DNA from: Conus ventricosus
Lineage: Eukaryota > Mollusca > Gastropoda > Neogastropoda > Conidae
Direction of reading: 5' to 3'
Length of the DNA: 64,000 bases
Assembly (NCBI GenBank): GCA_018398815.1
Contig: CM031603.1
Location: 1,407,571-1,471,570 of the forward strand
In this document: positions 11,586 through 24,890 of the stretch, in pieces
Position numbering within the stretch: position 1 is the first letter of the stretch
Layout: each line of letters opens with the position of its first letter
The notes under the pieces: model-generated
What the model saw: only the letters and a program-made list of their open reading frames with translations
The model's database searches: none
Told to the model about the DNA's origin: nothing
Program-made: the position numbers and the translations under genes

Positions 11586-13445
11586 TGTCGGCCCTTTCCC
11601 TCCATGTGGGCACAGCAGACTGCAGTGGTCAGGAGGGGTCAAGGTTATCAGCTGTTTTTGTTGACCACTTTCCCCCAGTGTGGACAAAGCAGACTGCAGT
11701 GGTCAGTGGGTCAGGAGGGGTCAAGGTTATCAGCTGTTTTGTTGACCCCTTTCCCCCAGTGTGGACACAGCAGACTGCAGTGGTCAGTGGGTCAGGAGGG
11801 TCAAGGTTATCAGCTGTATTTGTTGACCACTTTCCCCCAGTGTGGACACAGCAGACTGCAGTGGTCAGTGGGTCAGGAGGGGTCAAGGTTATCAGCTGTT
11901 TTGTTGACCACTTTCCCCCCAGTGTGGACACAGCAGACTGCAGTGTCAGTGGGTCAGGAGGGGTCAAGGTTATCAGCTGTTTTGTTGACCCTTTTCCCCC
12001 AGTGTGGACACAGCAGACTGCAGTGGTCAGTGGGTCAGGAGGGGTCAAGGTTATCAGCTGTTTTGTTGACCACTTTCCCACAGTGTGGACACAGCAGACT
12101 GCAGTGGTCAGTGGGTCAGGAGGGTCAAGGTTATCAGCTGTTTGTTGACCACTTTCCCCCCATGTGGACACAGCAGACTGCAGTGGTCAGTGGGTCAGGA
12201 GGGGTCAAGGTTATCAGCTGTTTTGTTGACCACTTTCCCCCAGTGTGGACACTGCAGACTGCAGTGGTCAGTGGGTCAGGAGCGGTCAAGGTTATCAGCT
12301 GTTTTGTTGACCCTTTCCCCCCAGTGTGGACACAGCAGACTGCATGGTCCCGTGGGATTCAGGAGGGGTCAAGGTTATCAGCTGTTTTGTTGACCACTTT
12401 CGCCCCAGTGGGTGGGCACAGCAGACTGCAGTGGTCAGAGTGGGTCAGGAGGGTCAAGGTTTTCCCTGTTTTGGTGTACCACTTTACCCCAGTGAGGACA
12501 CAGCAGACTCTCAGTGGTCAGTGGGTCAGGAGGGGTCAATGTTGTCCAGCTGTATTGTTGACCCCTTTCCCCCAGTGAGGACAAAGCAGACTGCAAGTGG
12601 TCAGTGGTCAGGAAGGGGTCAAGGTTATCAGCTGTTTTGTTGACCCCTTCCCCCAGTGTGACTACAGCAATACTGCAGTTGTCAGTGGTCAGGCGGGGTC
12701 AAGGTTATCAGCTGTTTTGTCGACAACCCTTTCCCCAGTGTGGGCACAGCGGACTGCAGATGGTCAGTGGTCAGGAGGGTCCTAGGTTATCAGCTGTTTT
12801 GTTGACCCTTCCCCCCAGTGTGGACACAGCAGACTGCAGTGGTTCAGTGGTCAGGAGGGTCAAGGTTATCATCTTGTTTTGTTGACACCTTTTCCCTTTC
12901 CACCCAGTGTGGACACAAGCAGACGGCAGTGGTCAGTGGGTCAGGAGGGGGTCAAGGTTATTCCAGCTGTTTTGTTGACCACCCTTGCCCCCCAGTGTGG
13001 ACACAGCAGACTGCAGTGGTCCTGGGTCAGGATGGGTCAAGGTTAGTCACTGTTTTGTTGACACCATTACCCTTTCCACCAGTGTGGACACATCAGACGG
13101 GGGGGGGGGCAGTGGTCTGTGGGTCAAGGAGGGGTCAAGTTATCAGCGTCTGTTTGTGACCCCTTTTTCCCCAGTGAGGGCACAGCAGACTGCAGGGGTC
13201 AGTGGGTCAGGAGGTCACAGGTTAATCACTGTTTTGTTGACGCCCTTCCACCAGTGTGGAACACATCAACTGCGCGCAGTGTCAGTGGGTCAGGAGGGGT
13301 CATAGGTTAAGCAGCTGTGTTGTTGACCCCAGGTGGGCACAGCAGACTGCAGTGGTTTAGTGGTACAGGGTAGGGAGTCAAGGGTTATCCAGCTGTTTTG
13401 TTGACCCCTTTCCTTCCCCCAGTGTGGGCACATCAGACTGCGAGT
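11586..13445. repeat. About 76-bp minisatellite (GACACAGCAGACTGCAGTGG), block A
   Basis: About 24 copies of a 70-82 bp unit: GTGTGGACACAGCAGACTGC, AGTGGTCAGTGGGTCAGGAGG, GGTCAAGGTTATCAGCTG and TTTTGTTGACCCCTTTCCCC. Copies are nearly identical at 11600-12300 and increasingly ragged towards 13445. Block B keeps only about four copies (28580-28862). Frames across it read as GQ/VDH repeats and are not genes. Confidence 0.94.
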
Positions 13446-13699
13446 GGTTAGGAATTCCGGAGCCACTGCCTGCAGGAAAGAATGACGAGGCACGCGCACG
13501 CGCGCGTTCGAGAAAATGAAAGAGCTGCGCGCACGCAACACACACGCGCATTCACACACAACACGGACAAGACACAACACACAGATGCAGACACACTAAC
13601 AAGTGCGCCGCGCGAGCAACACACACACGCACACAACGCACACATAAGCACGGCGCACGGCGCACGCAACCACACACACTGCACACACACACACACACA

Positions 13700-13736
<37 letters not shown>

Positions 13737-13965
13737 ACACACACACAAACCCAACATGGGGGAACAAACACACACACACACATGGACGCAACACGCACAC
13801 GCACACCAACACACACGGACAACGCACGCACAACTCTCTCTCACCACCCCCCCCCCCCCCCCCCACCACACACACACACACACACACACAACAACAACAC
13901 GAGAGAAATACACAGAGAGACAGTCTGCTTCCAGCATCAATGAACGACACTCGCCACTCGCTCAT
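13446..13965. repeat. AC-rich microsatellite region, block A
   Basis: Starts with unique sequence (GAGCCACTGCCTGCAGGAAAG), then CG/AC-rich alternation and AC runs, with purest AC at 13680-13735, a poly(C) run at 13850-13864 and AC at 13867-13890. It ends in GAGAGAAATACACAGAGAGA. The order is the same in block B at 28858-29240. Confidence 0.93.
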
Positions 13966-16722
13966 CACAGCACAACAATCAAAACCGGCACACCAACTCG
14001 CCCACCTTCTACATCCACCCCCCAACCCAGCCCCTCTACACGGTACCTTACCTCACAGCAAACATCACCACACATCAGCTTCACCCACCTGTCTAACAAA
14101 CCCCCCCCTCCCTACACAGTTCCTTGCCTCACAGCAACATCACAACGGCACATCACTCACCCACACAGTCTACATCCACCCCCCACCCCCTCTGCACAGT
14201 ACCTCCTCACAGCACATCACCGGACATCACTCTCCACCTTGTCAACCCCCCCCCCCTCTACACAGTACCTTCCTCACAGCAAATCACCGGCACATCACTC
14301 GCCAACCTGTCTACATCCACCACTCCCCCCCCCCCCCTCTACACAGGTACCTTCTCACGGCATACAAACCGGGCACATCACTTCGTCCACCGTGTAAATC
14401 CCCCCCCCCCCCCCTACACAGTTACCTCCTCACATCCAACATTACCGGCACATCACTCAACTCGCGCACCCTGTCTACATCCCCCCCACCCGCCCCCCCC
14501 CTCACACAGTACATTTCCCACACGGCAACATCACCTAAGCACCATCACTCGTCCACCTGTCTAAATCCCGCCCCCCCCCCGCCTCCCCACTTACACAGTA
14601 CCTTCCCGCACAAGCAACATTACCGCGCACATCGACTACGTCCACCTTTCTACATCCCCCCCCCCCCAACCTCTACACAGTACGGGGGGGGGGGGGGGCT
14701 CTTAACCTCCCACAGCAACATACGGCACATCTCTAGACCACCTTCTACATCACCCACCCCCCCCCCACACAGTACCGTCCTCACAGCAACAAGTACCGGC
14801 ATATCACTCGGCCCAACTGTCTACATCCCCCCCCCCCTCTACACTGTAACCTGTCGTCACAGCAACATTAACTGGCACATCACTCGCCCACCTGTCTTCA
14901 TCCACCTGTCCCCCCCTACCAGGACTTCCTCACGTAGCATTATTCCTTGGCACATCATCGCGTCCACCTGTCCACATCCCTCCCCCCCCCCCCCTCTACA
15001 CAGTACCTTCCACACAGCCAACATCACCGGCACATCTCTCGCCCACCTGTCTACATCCAACCCCCCCCCCCCTCTACACAGTACCTTCCGCACCAGCAAC
15101 TTACTGGCACTCACGCGTCCTCCTGTCTACATCCCCCCCCCCCCCCCCACCCTACACAGTACCTTCCTCACAGTCAAATACGGAGAGGCACTTCAGCGTC
15201 CACCTTATAAATCCCCCCCCCCCGCCTCCTACAACATACCTTCATCCAGCAACATTACCGCACATTCACTCGTCCACTACTGTCAACCCCCCCCCCCCCA
15301 CCCTACACAGCACCTTCCTCACAGCCACATTACACCGGCACATCACTCCGTCCACAAGTCTACATCCCCTCCCCCCCCCCCCTACCTCTACAACAGTTCC
15401 TTCCTCACAGCCACATACCGCCATAGAATCACCGATCCCACACTGTCACATCCCCATCCCCTCCCCCCCCCCCCCTACACAGTAACCTTCCTCACAGCAA
15501 CCAATACCGGCACATCACTCGTCACCTGTCACATCCCCCCCCTCCCTCGACACAGTACCTTTCTCACAAGACAACCATACGGCACATCACATCGTCCAAC
15601 CTGTCTAACCCCTCCCCCCACCCTCTACCAGTACCTTCCTCACAGCAGCATCACCAGCACACACTCTCCCACCTGTCTACATCCTCCCCCCCCCCCTCTA
15701 CACAGCTCCTTCCTCACTAGCAACAATACCCGGCACATCTCCGGCACATCACCGGCACAATCACTACCGTCCACGCTGTCTAACACCCCCACCCCCCCCC
15801 GCTACACAGTACCTTCCTCACAGAAACATTACCTGCATATCGCTCGTCCACCTGTCTACATCCCCCCCAACCTCTAAAACAGAACCTTCCTAAACAGCAA
15901 CATCACCGGCACATCACTCGTCCACCTGTCACACCCCCCCCCTCCCCTACACAGTACCTTCCTCACAGCAACATCACCGGCACATCACTCGTCCACCGTC
16001 TACATCCCCCCCCCCCCCCCCTCTAAAACAGTACCTTCCTCACAGCAACATCACCGGCACATCACTCGCCACCTGTCCAACATCCCCCCCCCCCCCCCCC
16101 CTCTACACAGTACCTTCCTCACAAGCAACATCACCGGCACATCACCGGCACATCACCGTCCACCTGTCAACATCCCCCCCCCCCCCCCCCCCCCCTCTAC
16201 ACAGCACCTTCCTCCCCAGCAAAAATACCGGGCACATCACTCACCCACCTGTCTACATCCCCCCCCCCCCTCTACAACAGAAACCTTCCTCACAGCAACA
16301 TTCCCGGGCACATCACCGTCCACCTGTCTACATCCCCCCCCACCCCCTCTACACATACCTTCCTCACAGCAACATTACCGGCACATCACTACCCACCTGT
16401 CAACATCCCCCCCCCCCCAACCTCTACACAGTAACCTTCCTCACAGCAACATACCGGCACATCACTCCCACCTGTCTACATCCCCCCCCCTCTACACAGT
16501 ACCTTCCTCACAGCAACATTACCGCACATCACTCGCCCCCTGTCTACATCCCCCCCCCCCCCCCCCTCTACACAGTAACCTTCCTCACAGCAACATCACC
16601 GGCCACATCACCGTCCACCTGTCGACATCCCCCCCCCCCCCCCCCCCCCCCCTCTACACAGTACCTTCCTCACATCACATCACGCACATCACCGGCCTTC
16701 ACTCTCAACCTGTCACATCCCG

Positions 16723-16759
<37 letters not shown>

Positions 16760-19690
16760 TACACAGCAACCTTCCTCACAGCAACAAAACCGGCACATCA
16801 CTCACCCACTGTCTACATCCCCCCCCCCCTCCTACACCGTACGCTTCCTCCACAGCAACATTACCCCACACCCACTCGTCCACCTGTCTACATCCCCCCC
16901 CCCTCTACACAGTACCTTCCTCACAGCAACATTACCGCACATCACTCGCCCACCTTCTACATCCCCCCCCCCTCTCCCCAGTACCATCCTCACACACATT
17001 ACCGCACATCACCCCCACCTGTCTACACCCCACCCCCCCCCCCCCCCCCCCCCCTTACACAGTACCTTCCTCCCAGCAACTTTACCGAAACAATCACTCG
17101 CCACCTGCCTACATCCCCCCCCCCTCTACACAGTAACCTTCCTCACAGCAACAAAACCGCACATCACCGTCCACCTGTTTTACATCCCCCCCCCCCCCTA
17201 CACAGTACCTTCCTCACAGCAACATTCCCGGGCACATCACTCACCCACCTGTCTACACCCCCCCCCCCCCCTCTACACAGTACCTTCCTCACAGCAACAT
17301 TACCGGCACATCACTCGTCCACTGTCTACATCCCCCACCCTCAACACAGTACCTTCCTCACAGAAAACCATTACCTGCATATCGCTCGTCCACCTGTCTA
17401 CATCCCCCCCAACCTCTATACAGAACCTTCCCCAAACAGCAACATCCCCCGGGCACATCACTCGTCCCCTGTCTAAAACCCCCCCCCCCCTACACAGTCC
17501 CTTTCCCACAGCAAATCCCCGGGCACATCACTCCCCACCGTCTACTCCCCCCCCCCCCCCCCCTCTAAAACAGTACCTTCCCACAGCAACATCACCGGCA
17601 CATCACTCGCCCCCTCCCCAATCCCCCCCCCCCCCCCCCCTCTACACAGTACCTTCCTCACACAACATCCCCGGGCACATCACCGGCACATCACCGCCAC
17701 CTGTCAACACCCCCCCCCCCCCCCCCCCCCCCTCAACACCCCTTTCCCACGCAAAAATCCCGGGCACATCACTCACCCACCTGTCACATCCCCCCCCCCC
17801 CTCTAACAGTACCTTCCTCACAGCAACTTTAACCGCACATCACCGTCCACCTTCACATCCCCCCCCACCCCCTCTACACATACCTTCCTCACAGAAACAT
17901 TACCGGCACATCACTACCCACCTGTCAACACCCCCCCCCCCCCCCAACCTCTACACGAAAACCTTCCCTCACAGCAACTTTTCCCGGGCACATCACTCCC
18001 ACCTGTCTACATCCCCCCCCCTCACACAGTACCTTCCCTCACAGCAACATTCCGCACATCACTCGCCCCCGTCTACACCCCCCCCCCCCCCCCCTCACAC
18101 AACCTTCCCACAGCAACATTACCGCACATCACCGTCCACCTGTCTACATCCCCCCTCCCCCCTCTACACAGTACCTTTCCTCACAGAAAACATTCCGGGG
18201 CACATCACCGTCCACCTGTCCACCCCCCCCCCCCCCCCCCCCTCTACACTACCTTCCTCACAAAACATTACGGCAATCACCGTCCCCCCCTGTCACATCC
18301 CCCCCCCCCCCCCCCCTCTACACAGCCCTTTCCCACAGAACATACCGGCCATCACTCGCCCACCGTTCTATCCCCCCCCCCCCCTCTAACAGTCCTTCCT
18401 CACACAATTTTACCGGCCATCACTCACCCACCTGTCTACACCCCCCCCCCCCCCCCCCCTACACTACCTTCCTCACAGCAACTTTACCGGGCACACACCG
18501 TCCACTTTCTCACCCCCCCCTCTAACAGTACCTTCCTCACAGCAAATTACCCACATCCCCTCCACCTGTCAAAACCCCCCCCCCCCCTACACAGACCTTC
18601 CTCACAGCAACTTACCGGCACATCACTCGTCCACTTGTCTCATCCCCCACGTCTACACAGTCCCTTCCCACAGCAACATTACCGGCACATCACTCACCCA
18701 CCTGCTACACCTCCCCCCCCCCCCCTACACAACCTTCCTCACAGAAAACTTTCCCGGGCACATCACCGTCCACTTGTCAACATCCCCCACCCCACCAGCC
18801 CTTCCTCACGCAACATTACCTGCAATCCTCGCCACCTTCACTTCCCCCCCCCCCCTCTAACAGTACCTTCCCACGCAACCACCGCACATCACTCGTCCAC
18901 CGTCACACCCCCCCCCCCCCTCACAAGACCTTCCTCACAGCAACACCCCGCACACACAAGCCCACCTGTCTACATCCCCCCCCCCCCCCCTCTACACAGC
19001 ACCTTCCTCCACAACAATACCCAATCACTCGTCCACCTCTCTAAACCCCCCCCCCCCCCCCCCCTAAAACACTACCTTTTCTCCAGAACAATCCGGCACA
19101 CCTCTCCACCTCTCTAAACCCCCCCCCCCCCCCCCCCCCCCCTTCACAGTACCTTTCCTCCAGCAACATCCCCGCACACACTCGCCCACCTGTCACACCC
19201 CCCCCCCCCTCAAACAGAACCTTCCTTAAGCAACCCACCGGCACACACTCGCCCACCTGTCTACATCCCCCCCCCCCCCCCCTCCTGCACAGACCTTCCC
19301 CAGGAACATCACCGCACATCACTCCCCACCGTCTACGCCACCCCCCCCCCCCCTGCACAGTACCTTCCTCACAGCAACATCACCGGCACATCACTCGCCC
19401 ACCTGTCTACGTCCACCCCCTCCCCCCCTCCTGCACAGAAACCTTCCTCACAGCAACATCACCGGCACATCACTCGCCCACCTGTCTACGTCCACCCCCC
19501 TCCCCCCTCCTGCACAGTACCTTCCTCACAGCAACATCCCCGGGCACATCACTCGTCCACCTGTCTACGTCCACCCCCTCCCCCCTCCTGCACAGTACCT
19601 TCCTCACAGCAACTTTCACCGGCACATCACTCGTCCACCTGTCTACGTCCACCCATCCTCCCACCCATCCACCCCACCCCCTCTACACCT
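13966..19690. repeat. About 70-bp C-rich minisatellite, block A
   Basis: About 80 copies of a unit made of CACCTGTCTACATCC, a poly(C) tract of 7-35 bases, TCTACACAGTACCTTCCTCA and CAGCAACATCACCGGCACAT with CACTCG. The poly(C) length is the main variable. From about 17300 to 19300 copies lose single bases and gain CCGGG/AAAA errors, which looks like poor consensus rather than biology. The last four copies (19370-19660) are clean again with GTCTACGTCCACCC. Block B counterpart: 29275-29845 plus 31191-31585. Confidence 0.96.
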
Positions 19691-19969
19691 TACCCTTCCT
19701 CACAGCAACAGCTGCGCAGAAACACGCTGTGTACAGATCCAGCAAAAAGCAGGCAAGTGCAGTATGCATAGCCTCAAGCCAGAGTGAATACGGGTACAGC
19801 TTTAAAAAGAGAAAGACAGACAGAAGGAAACGAAAGAAGTAAATTGTTGGCGATGAAACTATGCTGTTCAATTTTGTTTATAAAGAAATAAACATAACTC
19901 TGTATGAGTGTGTGTGCGTGCGTGAGAGAGAGAGAGAGAGAGAGAGAAAAGAGGAGAGAGAGAGAGAGG

Positions 19970-20006
<37 letters not shown>

Positions 20007-20785
20007 AGAAAGAGTGAGAGAGTAATATTTCTACGATAATGCTAGATGAGCATAGATTTGTTAGTTGGTGTTCTCCTTGTTGTCTTAAGTCGGTCCTCGC
20101 TCTGCACTGAAACCATACAATGAAAAAAAGACAACAACCAAAACAAACATATTTCCCACAAAATTTCCACGACAGCAAACAAAAGAACAATAATAAAGGG
20201 AGGGGGGGGGGGCAGGGAGAAAGACCACGATTGCAGAGTGTATGAAAAGAGGTCAAAATAAATAAATGGTTCAAAAAGAGGGGTTTGCCATGACAGCGCC
20301 CAGCACAATAGGGGGGGATTCGGAAGAGTCTCTTTAAACCAATTTCATAAAGTCTTCACTTCCCCAACAGCAAAAAATGTGATTGATTGATTGATTGAGT
20401 GACTGATTAATTGATTGATTGCAGAGTCAGCAAAGGCATCGCCTGTGTATGGTAAATATTTGTATTTAAAAGCCATGCTTATTTACACAAGTTTTGCTTC
20501 TTTTGTTGGTAGTTTGTTGGGTTTTCGTCTTTTAAACCCGATCGGGCACGATGTGTCAAGTCTCGTCTTTAACCCGATCGGTCCCCGATGTGTCAAGTCT
20601 TATGTATCTGAGTGTTGCAGCAGGTGTTTTTGTATATTTCCTCTGATGGTTTTGACAAAACAGATCATAGTCCTTTGGCCTACAATTGGGATCTTCGGGT
20701 TGAAGGGCCGGGACAAGTTTAGCATTTTAACCGTATTGGGAAGAAACTTCTATCGATTCACAGTTTACAAATGTGAGAGAGAGGG

Positions 20786-20871
<86 letters not shown>

Positions 20872-21301
20872 TACTATGACCAGTGCCATAATTTTGATAA
20901 TGTTCCCATCATTATCTTTGGTTCTAGACTTTAAGAGCAAGACAGCAGCGTGTACCTCCAGTAGCCAGGGGAACTGTCAAATTGAAGTGGATATCTTTCG
21001 ATTAAATGTCTTTGTAAAAAAATAAAAATAAATAAAAAAGCTCTTAATCATGGTCTCTCTATTTTTAACTTTTGTTAAGTTTTCTACTGTTGATACAGAA
21101 TGCATGCTCAGCATGTCGGGAAGAAAAGTGATTGCTTCAATCTAGTATTCACGTTATTGTTTGTCAGCATTTTAATAGCGTTCCGCGAGTTCCTATTACC
21201 AGAAACAATATCCTGAAAGTGGTTTGCACACATTTTGTTTTCATCGGAGAATATTTAGTTACAGACATTAGAGAAGGTAAGTATTCAGGAATCGAAATTT
21301 T

Positions 21302-21373
<72 letters not shown>

Positions 21374-21993
21374 TCAATACCTGTCCAATCTGAATTTGAG
21401 CTACGGAATCTTCATTTGTTACCGCCAAGGATATAGACAAAGTACATGACAAGACACAATGCATTTTGACCTCTTGGGTCTTCTTCAGGCAGAAACAAAC
21501 AACATTTAGGACAGTGAAAACGAAGAACGAGAAACCACTTATCTTCTCACATTCGCGCATGATGAAAATGTCCGCCGGACGGAAACGAGGCCACCCAGGA
21601 GGGAATCATGAGAGTGCAAATAGTGAGGGGCGGGGGGAGGGAGGTTGAAACAATAGGGTTTGTATTTTGTTTCGTAGAATGGTATGATATATTAGTGACG
21701 GTAGTGATTATGGTTGATTGATAGAGTGCTTAGTGGGGAAAAAAATTCTTGTTCCGACTTCAGAATGGCGTGCTCACGCACGCAGGTGTGTGTGTGTGTG
21801 TGTGTGTGTGCGCGTGTGTGTGTGCGTGTGCGTATGTGTGTGCGTGTGTGTGTGCGTGTGTCTGTCCGTCAGTGTGCACGCGCATGCGTGCCTGCACTTA
21901 CCTTAAGGCTTACATTATGCTAACCAGTGTAAGAGCAGAGTGTACATGGTCCTATCTTTCTAGTTCACCTGCAACGACGTCAGTGTGGGGATC
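19691..21993. other. Unique AT-rich sequence with GA and GT microsatellites, block A
   Basis: Non-repetitive sequence interrupted by GA runs (19922-20015, 20765-20872, 21302-21371), a GATT-type run (20383-20420), and a GT/GC run (21786-21895). A two-copy repeat around CCCGATCGG...GATGTGTCAAGTCT lies at 20534-20601. Short open frames exist but none is recognisable or conserved between blocks. Block B matches 19691-19905 and 20985-21993 but lacks about 1.1 kb (19905-20985). The block ends at ACGACGTCAGTGTGGGGATC, directly at the assembly gap. Confidence 0.7.
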
Positions 21994-22993
21994 NNNNNNN
22001 NNNNNNNNNNNNNNNNNNNNNNNNNNNNNNNNNNNNNNNNNNNNNNNNNNNNNNNNNNNNNNNNNNNNNNNNNNNNNNNNNNNNNNNNNNNNNNNNNNNN
22101 NNNNNNNNNNNNNNNNNNNNNNNNNNNNNNNNNNNNNNNNNNNNNNNNNNNNNNNNNNNNNNNNNNNNNNNNNNNNNNNNNNNNNNNNNNNNNNNNNNNN
22201 NNNNNNNNNNNNNNNNNNNNNNNNNNNNNNNNNNNNNNNNNNNNNNNNNNNNNNNNNNNNNNNNNNNNNNNNNNNNNNNNNNNNNNNNNNNNNNNNNNNN
22301 NNNNNNNNNNNNNNNNNNNNNNNNNNNNNNNNNNNNNNNNNNNNNNNNNNNNNNNNNNNNNNNNNNNNNNNNNNNNNNNNNNNNNNNNNNNNNNNNNNNN
22401 NNNNNNNNNNNNNNNNNNNNNNNNNNNNNNNNNNNNNNNNNNNNNNNNNNNNNNNNNNNNNNNNNNNNNNNNNNNNNNNNNNNNNNNNNNNNNNNNNNNN
22501 NNNNNNNNNNNNNNNNNNNNNNNNNNNNNNNNNNNNNNNNNNNNNNNNNNNNNNNNNNNNNNNNNNNNNNNNNNNNNNNNNNNNNNNNNNNNNNNNNNNN
22601 NNNNNNNNNNNNNNNNNNNNNNNNNNNNNNNNNNNNNNNNNNNNNNNNNNNNNNNNNNNNNNNNNNNNNNNNNNNNNNNNNNNNNNNNNNNNNNNNNNNN
22701 NNNNNNNNNNNNNNNNNNNNNNNNNNNNNNNNNNNNNNNNNNNNNNNNNNNNNNNNNNNNNNNNNNNNNNNNNNNNNNNNNNNNNNNNNNNNNNNNNNNN
22801 NNNNNNNNNNNNNNNNNNNNNNNNNNNNNNNNNNNNNNNNNNNNNNNNNNNNNNNNNNNNNNNNNNNNNNNNNNNNNNNNNNNNNNNNNNNNNNNNNNNN
22901 NNNNNNNNNNNNNNNNNNNNNNNNNNNNNNNNNNNNNNNNNNNNNNNNNNNNNNNNNNNNNNNNNNNNNNNNNNNNNNNNNNNNNNNNNNNNN
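21994..22993. other. Assembly gap of exactly 1000 N
   Basis: All bases are N. The round length marks an unsized scaffold gap. Reading frames that run through it are artefacts. The gap lies exactly between the two homologous blocks. Confidence 0.99.
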
Positions 22994-24065
22994 GGTAGGG
23001 AGGACAGGGTTTTCTGGGCGGACATGGGTGGTGGGTACGGAGGTCAGGGTTGCTGGCATGCAGGGTTTGGGGGACGGGGCCCTTTTTGCGGGGCGGTTTG
23101 GGGGTGGGGGTACGGGGGACAGGGTTGCGGGGGACATGGGTGGGGGGTAGGGGAGGACACGGTTGCTGGGCGTGACATGGGGTTGGGTGGGTACGGAGGT
23201 CACGGTTGCTGGCGTGACATGGTGGGGTAGGGTGGTCACAGTTGCTGGGCGTGACATGGGTGGGGGGTACGTGTCACGGTTGCTGGGCATGACATGGGTG
23301 AGGGGTACGGAGGTCACGGTTGCTGGGCGTGACATGGGTGGGGGTACGGAGGTCACGGTTGCGGGGCGTGACAGGGGGGGGGGGGGGGGGTAGGGCAGTC
23401 ACGGTTGCTGGGCGTGACATGGTGGGGGGTACGGAGGTCACGGTTGCTGGGCGTGACATGGGTGGGGGTAGGGTGGTCACGGTTGCTGGGCGTGACATGG
23501 GTGGGGGGGAGGTACGGTGGTCACGGTTGTTGGGCGTGACATGGGTGGGGGGTACGGAGATAAACGGATGCTGGGCGTGACATGGGTGGGGGTACGGAGG
23601 TCACGGTTGCTGGGCATGACATGGGTGAGGGGTACGGAGGTCACAGTTGCTGGGCGTGACATGGGTGAGGGGTACGGAGGTCACGGTTGCTGGGGCGTGA
23701 CATGGGGGGGGGGGGGGGGGGTAGGGTGGTCACGGTTGCTGGGCGTGACATGGTTGGGGGGGGGTACGGTGGTCACGGTTGCTGGGCGTGACATGGGTGG
23801 GGTGTAGGGCATCACGGTTGCTGGGCGTGACATGGGTGGGGGTACGGTGGTCACGGTTGCTGGCGTGACATGGGTGGGTGGGGGGTACGGTGGTCACGGT
23901 TGCTGGGCGTGACATGGGTGGGGGTAGGGTGGTCAGGTTGCTGGCCATGGGGGGGGTGGGCGGTCACGGTTGCTGGGCGTGACATGGGTGGGGGTAAGGT
24001 GGTCACGTTTGCTGGGCGTGACATGGGTGGGGGTACGGAGATCACGGTTGCTGGGCATACATGGG
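22994..24065. repeat. 39-bp G-rich minisatellite, block B copy
   Basis: About 25 copies of the GGGCGTGACATGGGTGGGGG ... GGTCACGGTTGCT unit seen at 2022-2470. Here the A variant TACGGAGGTCACGG is common in addition to TACGGTGGTCACGG. The first 150 bases after the gap are irregular. Confidence 0.93.
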
Positions 24066-24495
24066 TGGGGGAACGCGGAGGAGTTGCAGATACAGTTTGT
24101 GATGTGGGGGTGGGGTGGGCGCACTGGAGAGAGAGAGAGAGGGGGGAGATGCGTAGTCAGATGGGTGGGAGTACAGGGACAGCAGACTTCATAGCTCACA
24201 TGGGTGATGGTAGGAGGCGCAGATGTCAGATCATGACATAGGTAGGAATCAGGGGGGGGGGGGGGGGGGGGGGGGGGCAGGCGGTAGAATTCAGGGCGGA
24301 CATGACTGGGAATATTGGGGCAGTAGAGGGGGGGGGGTGGCGGTGCGGATTTCCGCGCCTGACCTAGTAAGGATAAACGAGAGGAATCGTGTGTGTGCGC
24401 GTGCTTGCGTGTGGTGTGTGTGTGTGCGTGCGTTGTGTATGCATGTGTGTGTGTGGCGTGTGTGAAATGTAAATTAGGGTAGGGTAGGAAGGCGT
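24066..24495. repeat. Spacer with poly(G) and GT tracts, block B
   Basis: Matches 2467-2949: GCGGAGGAGTTGCAGAT, a poly(G) tract at 24252-24277, GCGGATTTCCGCGCCTGACC at about 24345, then a GT tract to 24470. Single-base gaps relative to block A are frequent. Confidence 0.9.
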
Positions 24496-24890
24496 AATAT
24501 GGTGAACGTACAGGGTGCGTGGATTTCAGGGTGACATGGGTTAAGGTACAGATGCACAGATTTCAGGCGTGACATGGGTTAAGGTACAGGATGCGCATAT
24601 TTCAGGACGTGACATGGTTAAGGTACAGGGGGCACAGATTTCAGGGCGTGACATGGGTTAAGGTACAGGATGCACCAGATTCAGGGCGTGACATGGGTTA
24701 AGGTACAGGGGGCACAGATCTCAGGGCGTGACATGGGTTTAAGGTACAGGATGCACAGATTTCAGGCGTTACATGGGTTAAGGTACAGGATGCACAGATT
24801 TCAGGGCGTGACATGGGTTAAGGTACAGGGGCACAGATTTCAGGGCGTGACATGGTTAAGGTAAGGGGGCACAGATTTCAGGCGTCACAT
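24496..24890. repeat. 40-bp minisatellite, block B, first array
   Basis: About nine copies of the GTGACATGGGTTAAGGTACA ... GCACAGATTTCAGG unit. Shorter than its block A counterpart (2950-3912) and with more single-base deletions. Confidence 0.93.

Noticed and set aside
11604..12578. 324-codon frame with regular internal repeats, resembling a repeat protein
   Set aside because: The 76-bp unit is not a multiple of three, indels are common, and the antisense strand is also open. The same unit in block B occurs only four times.
13940..15877. 645-codon Pro/Thr/Ser-rich open frame on the plus strand
   Set aside because: Derived from the C-rich 70-bp array with variable poly(C) length; different copies are read in different phases.
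21749..23230. Open frames running through the N gap
   Set aside because: Most of their length is N; they are artefacts of the gap.
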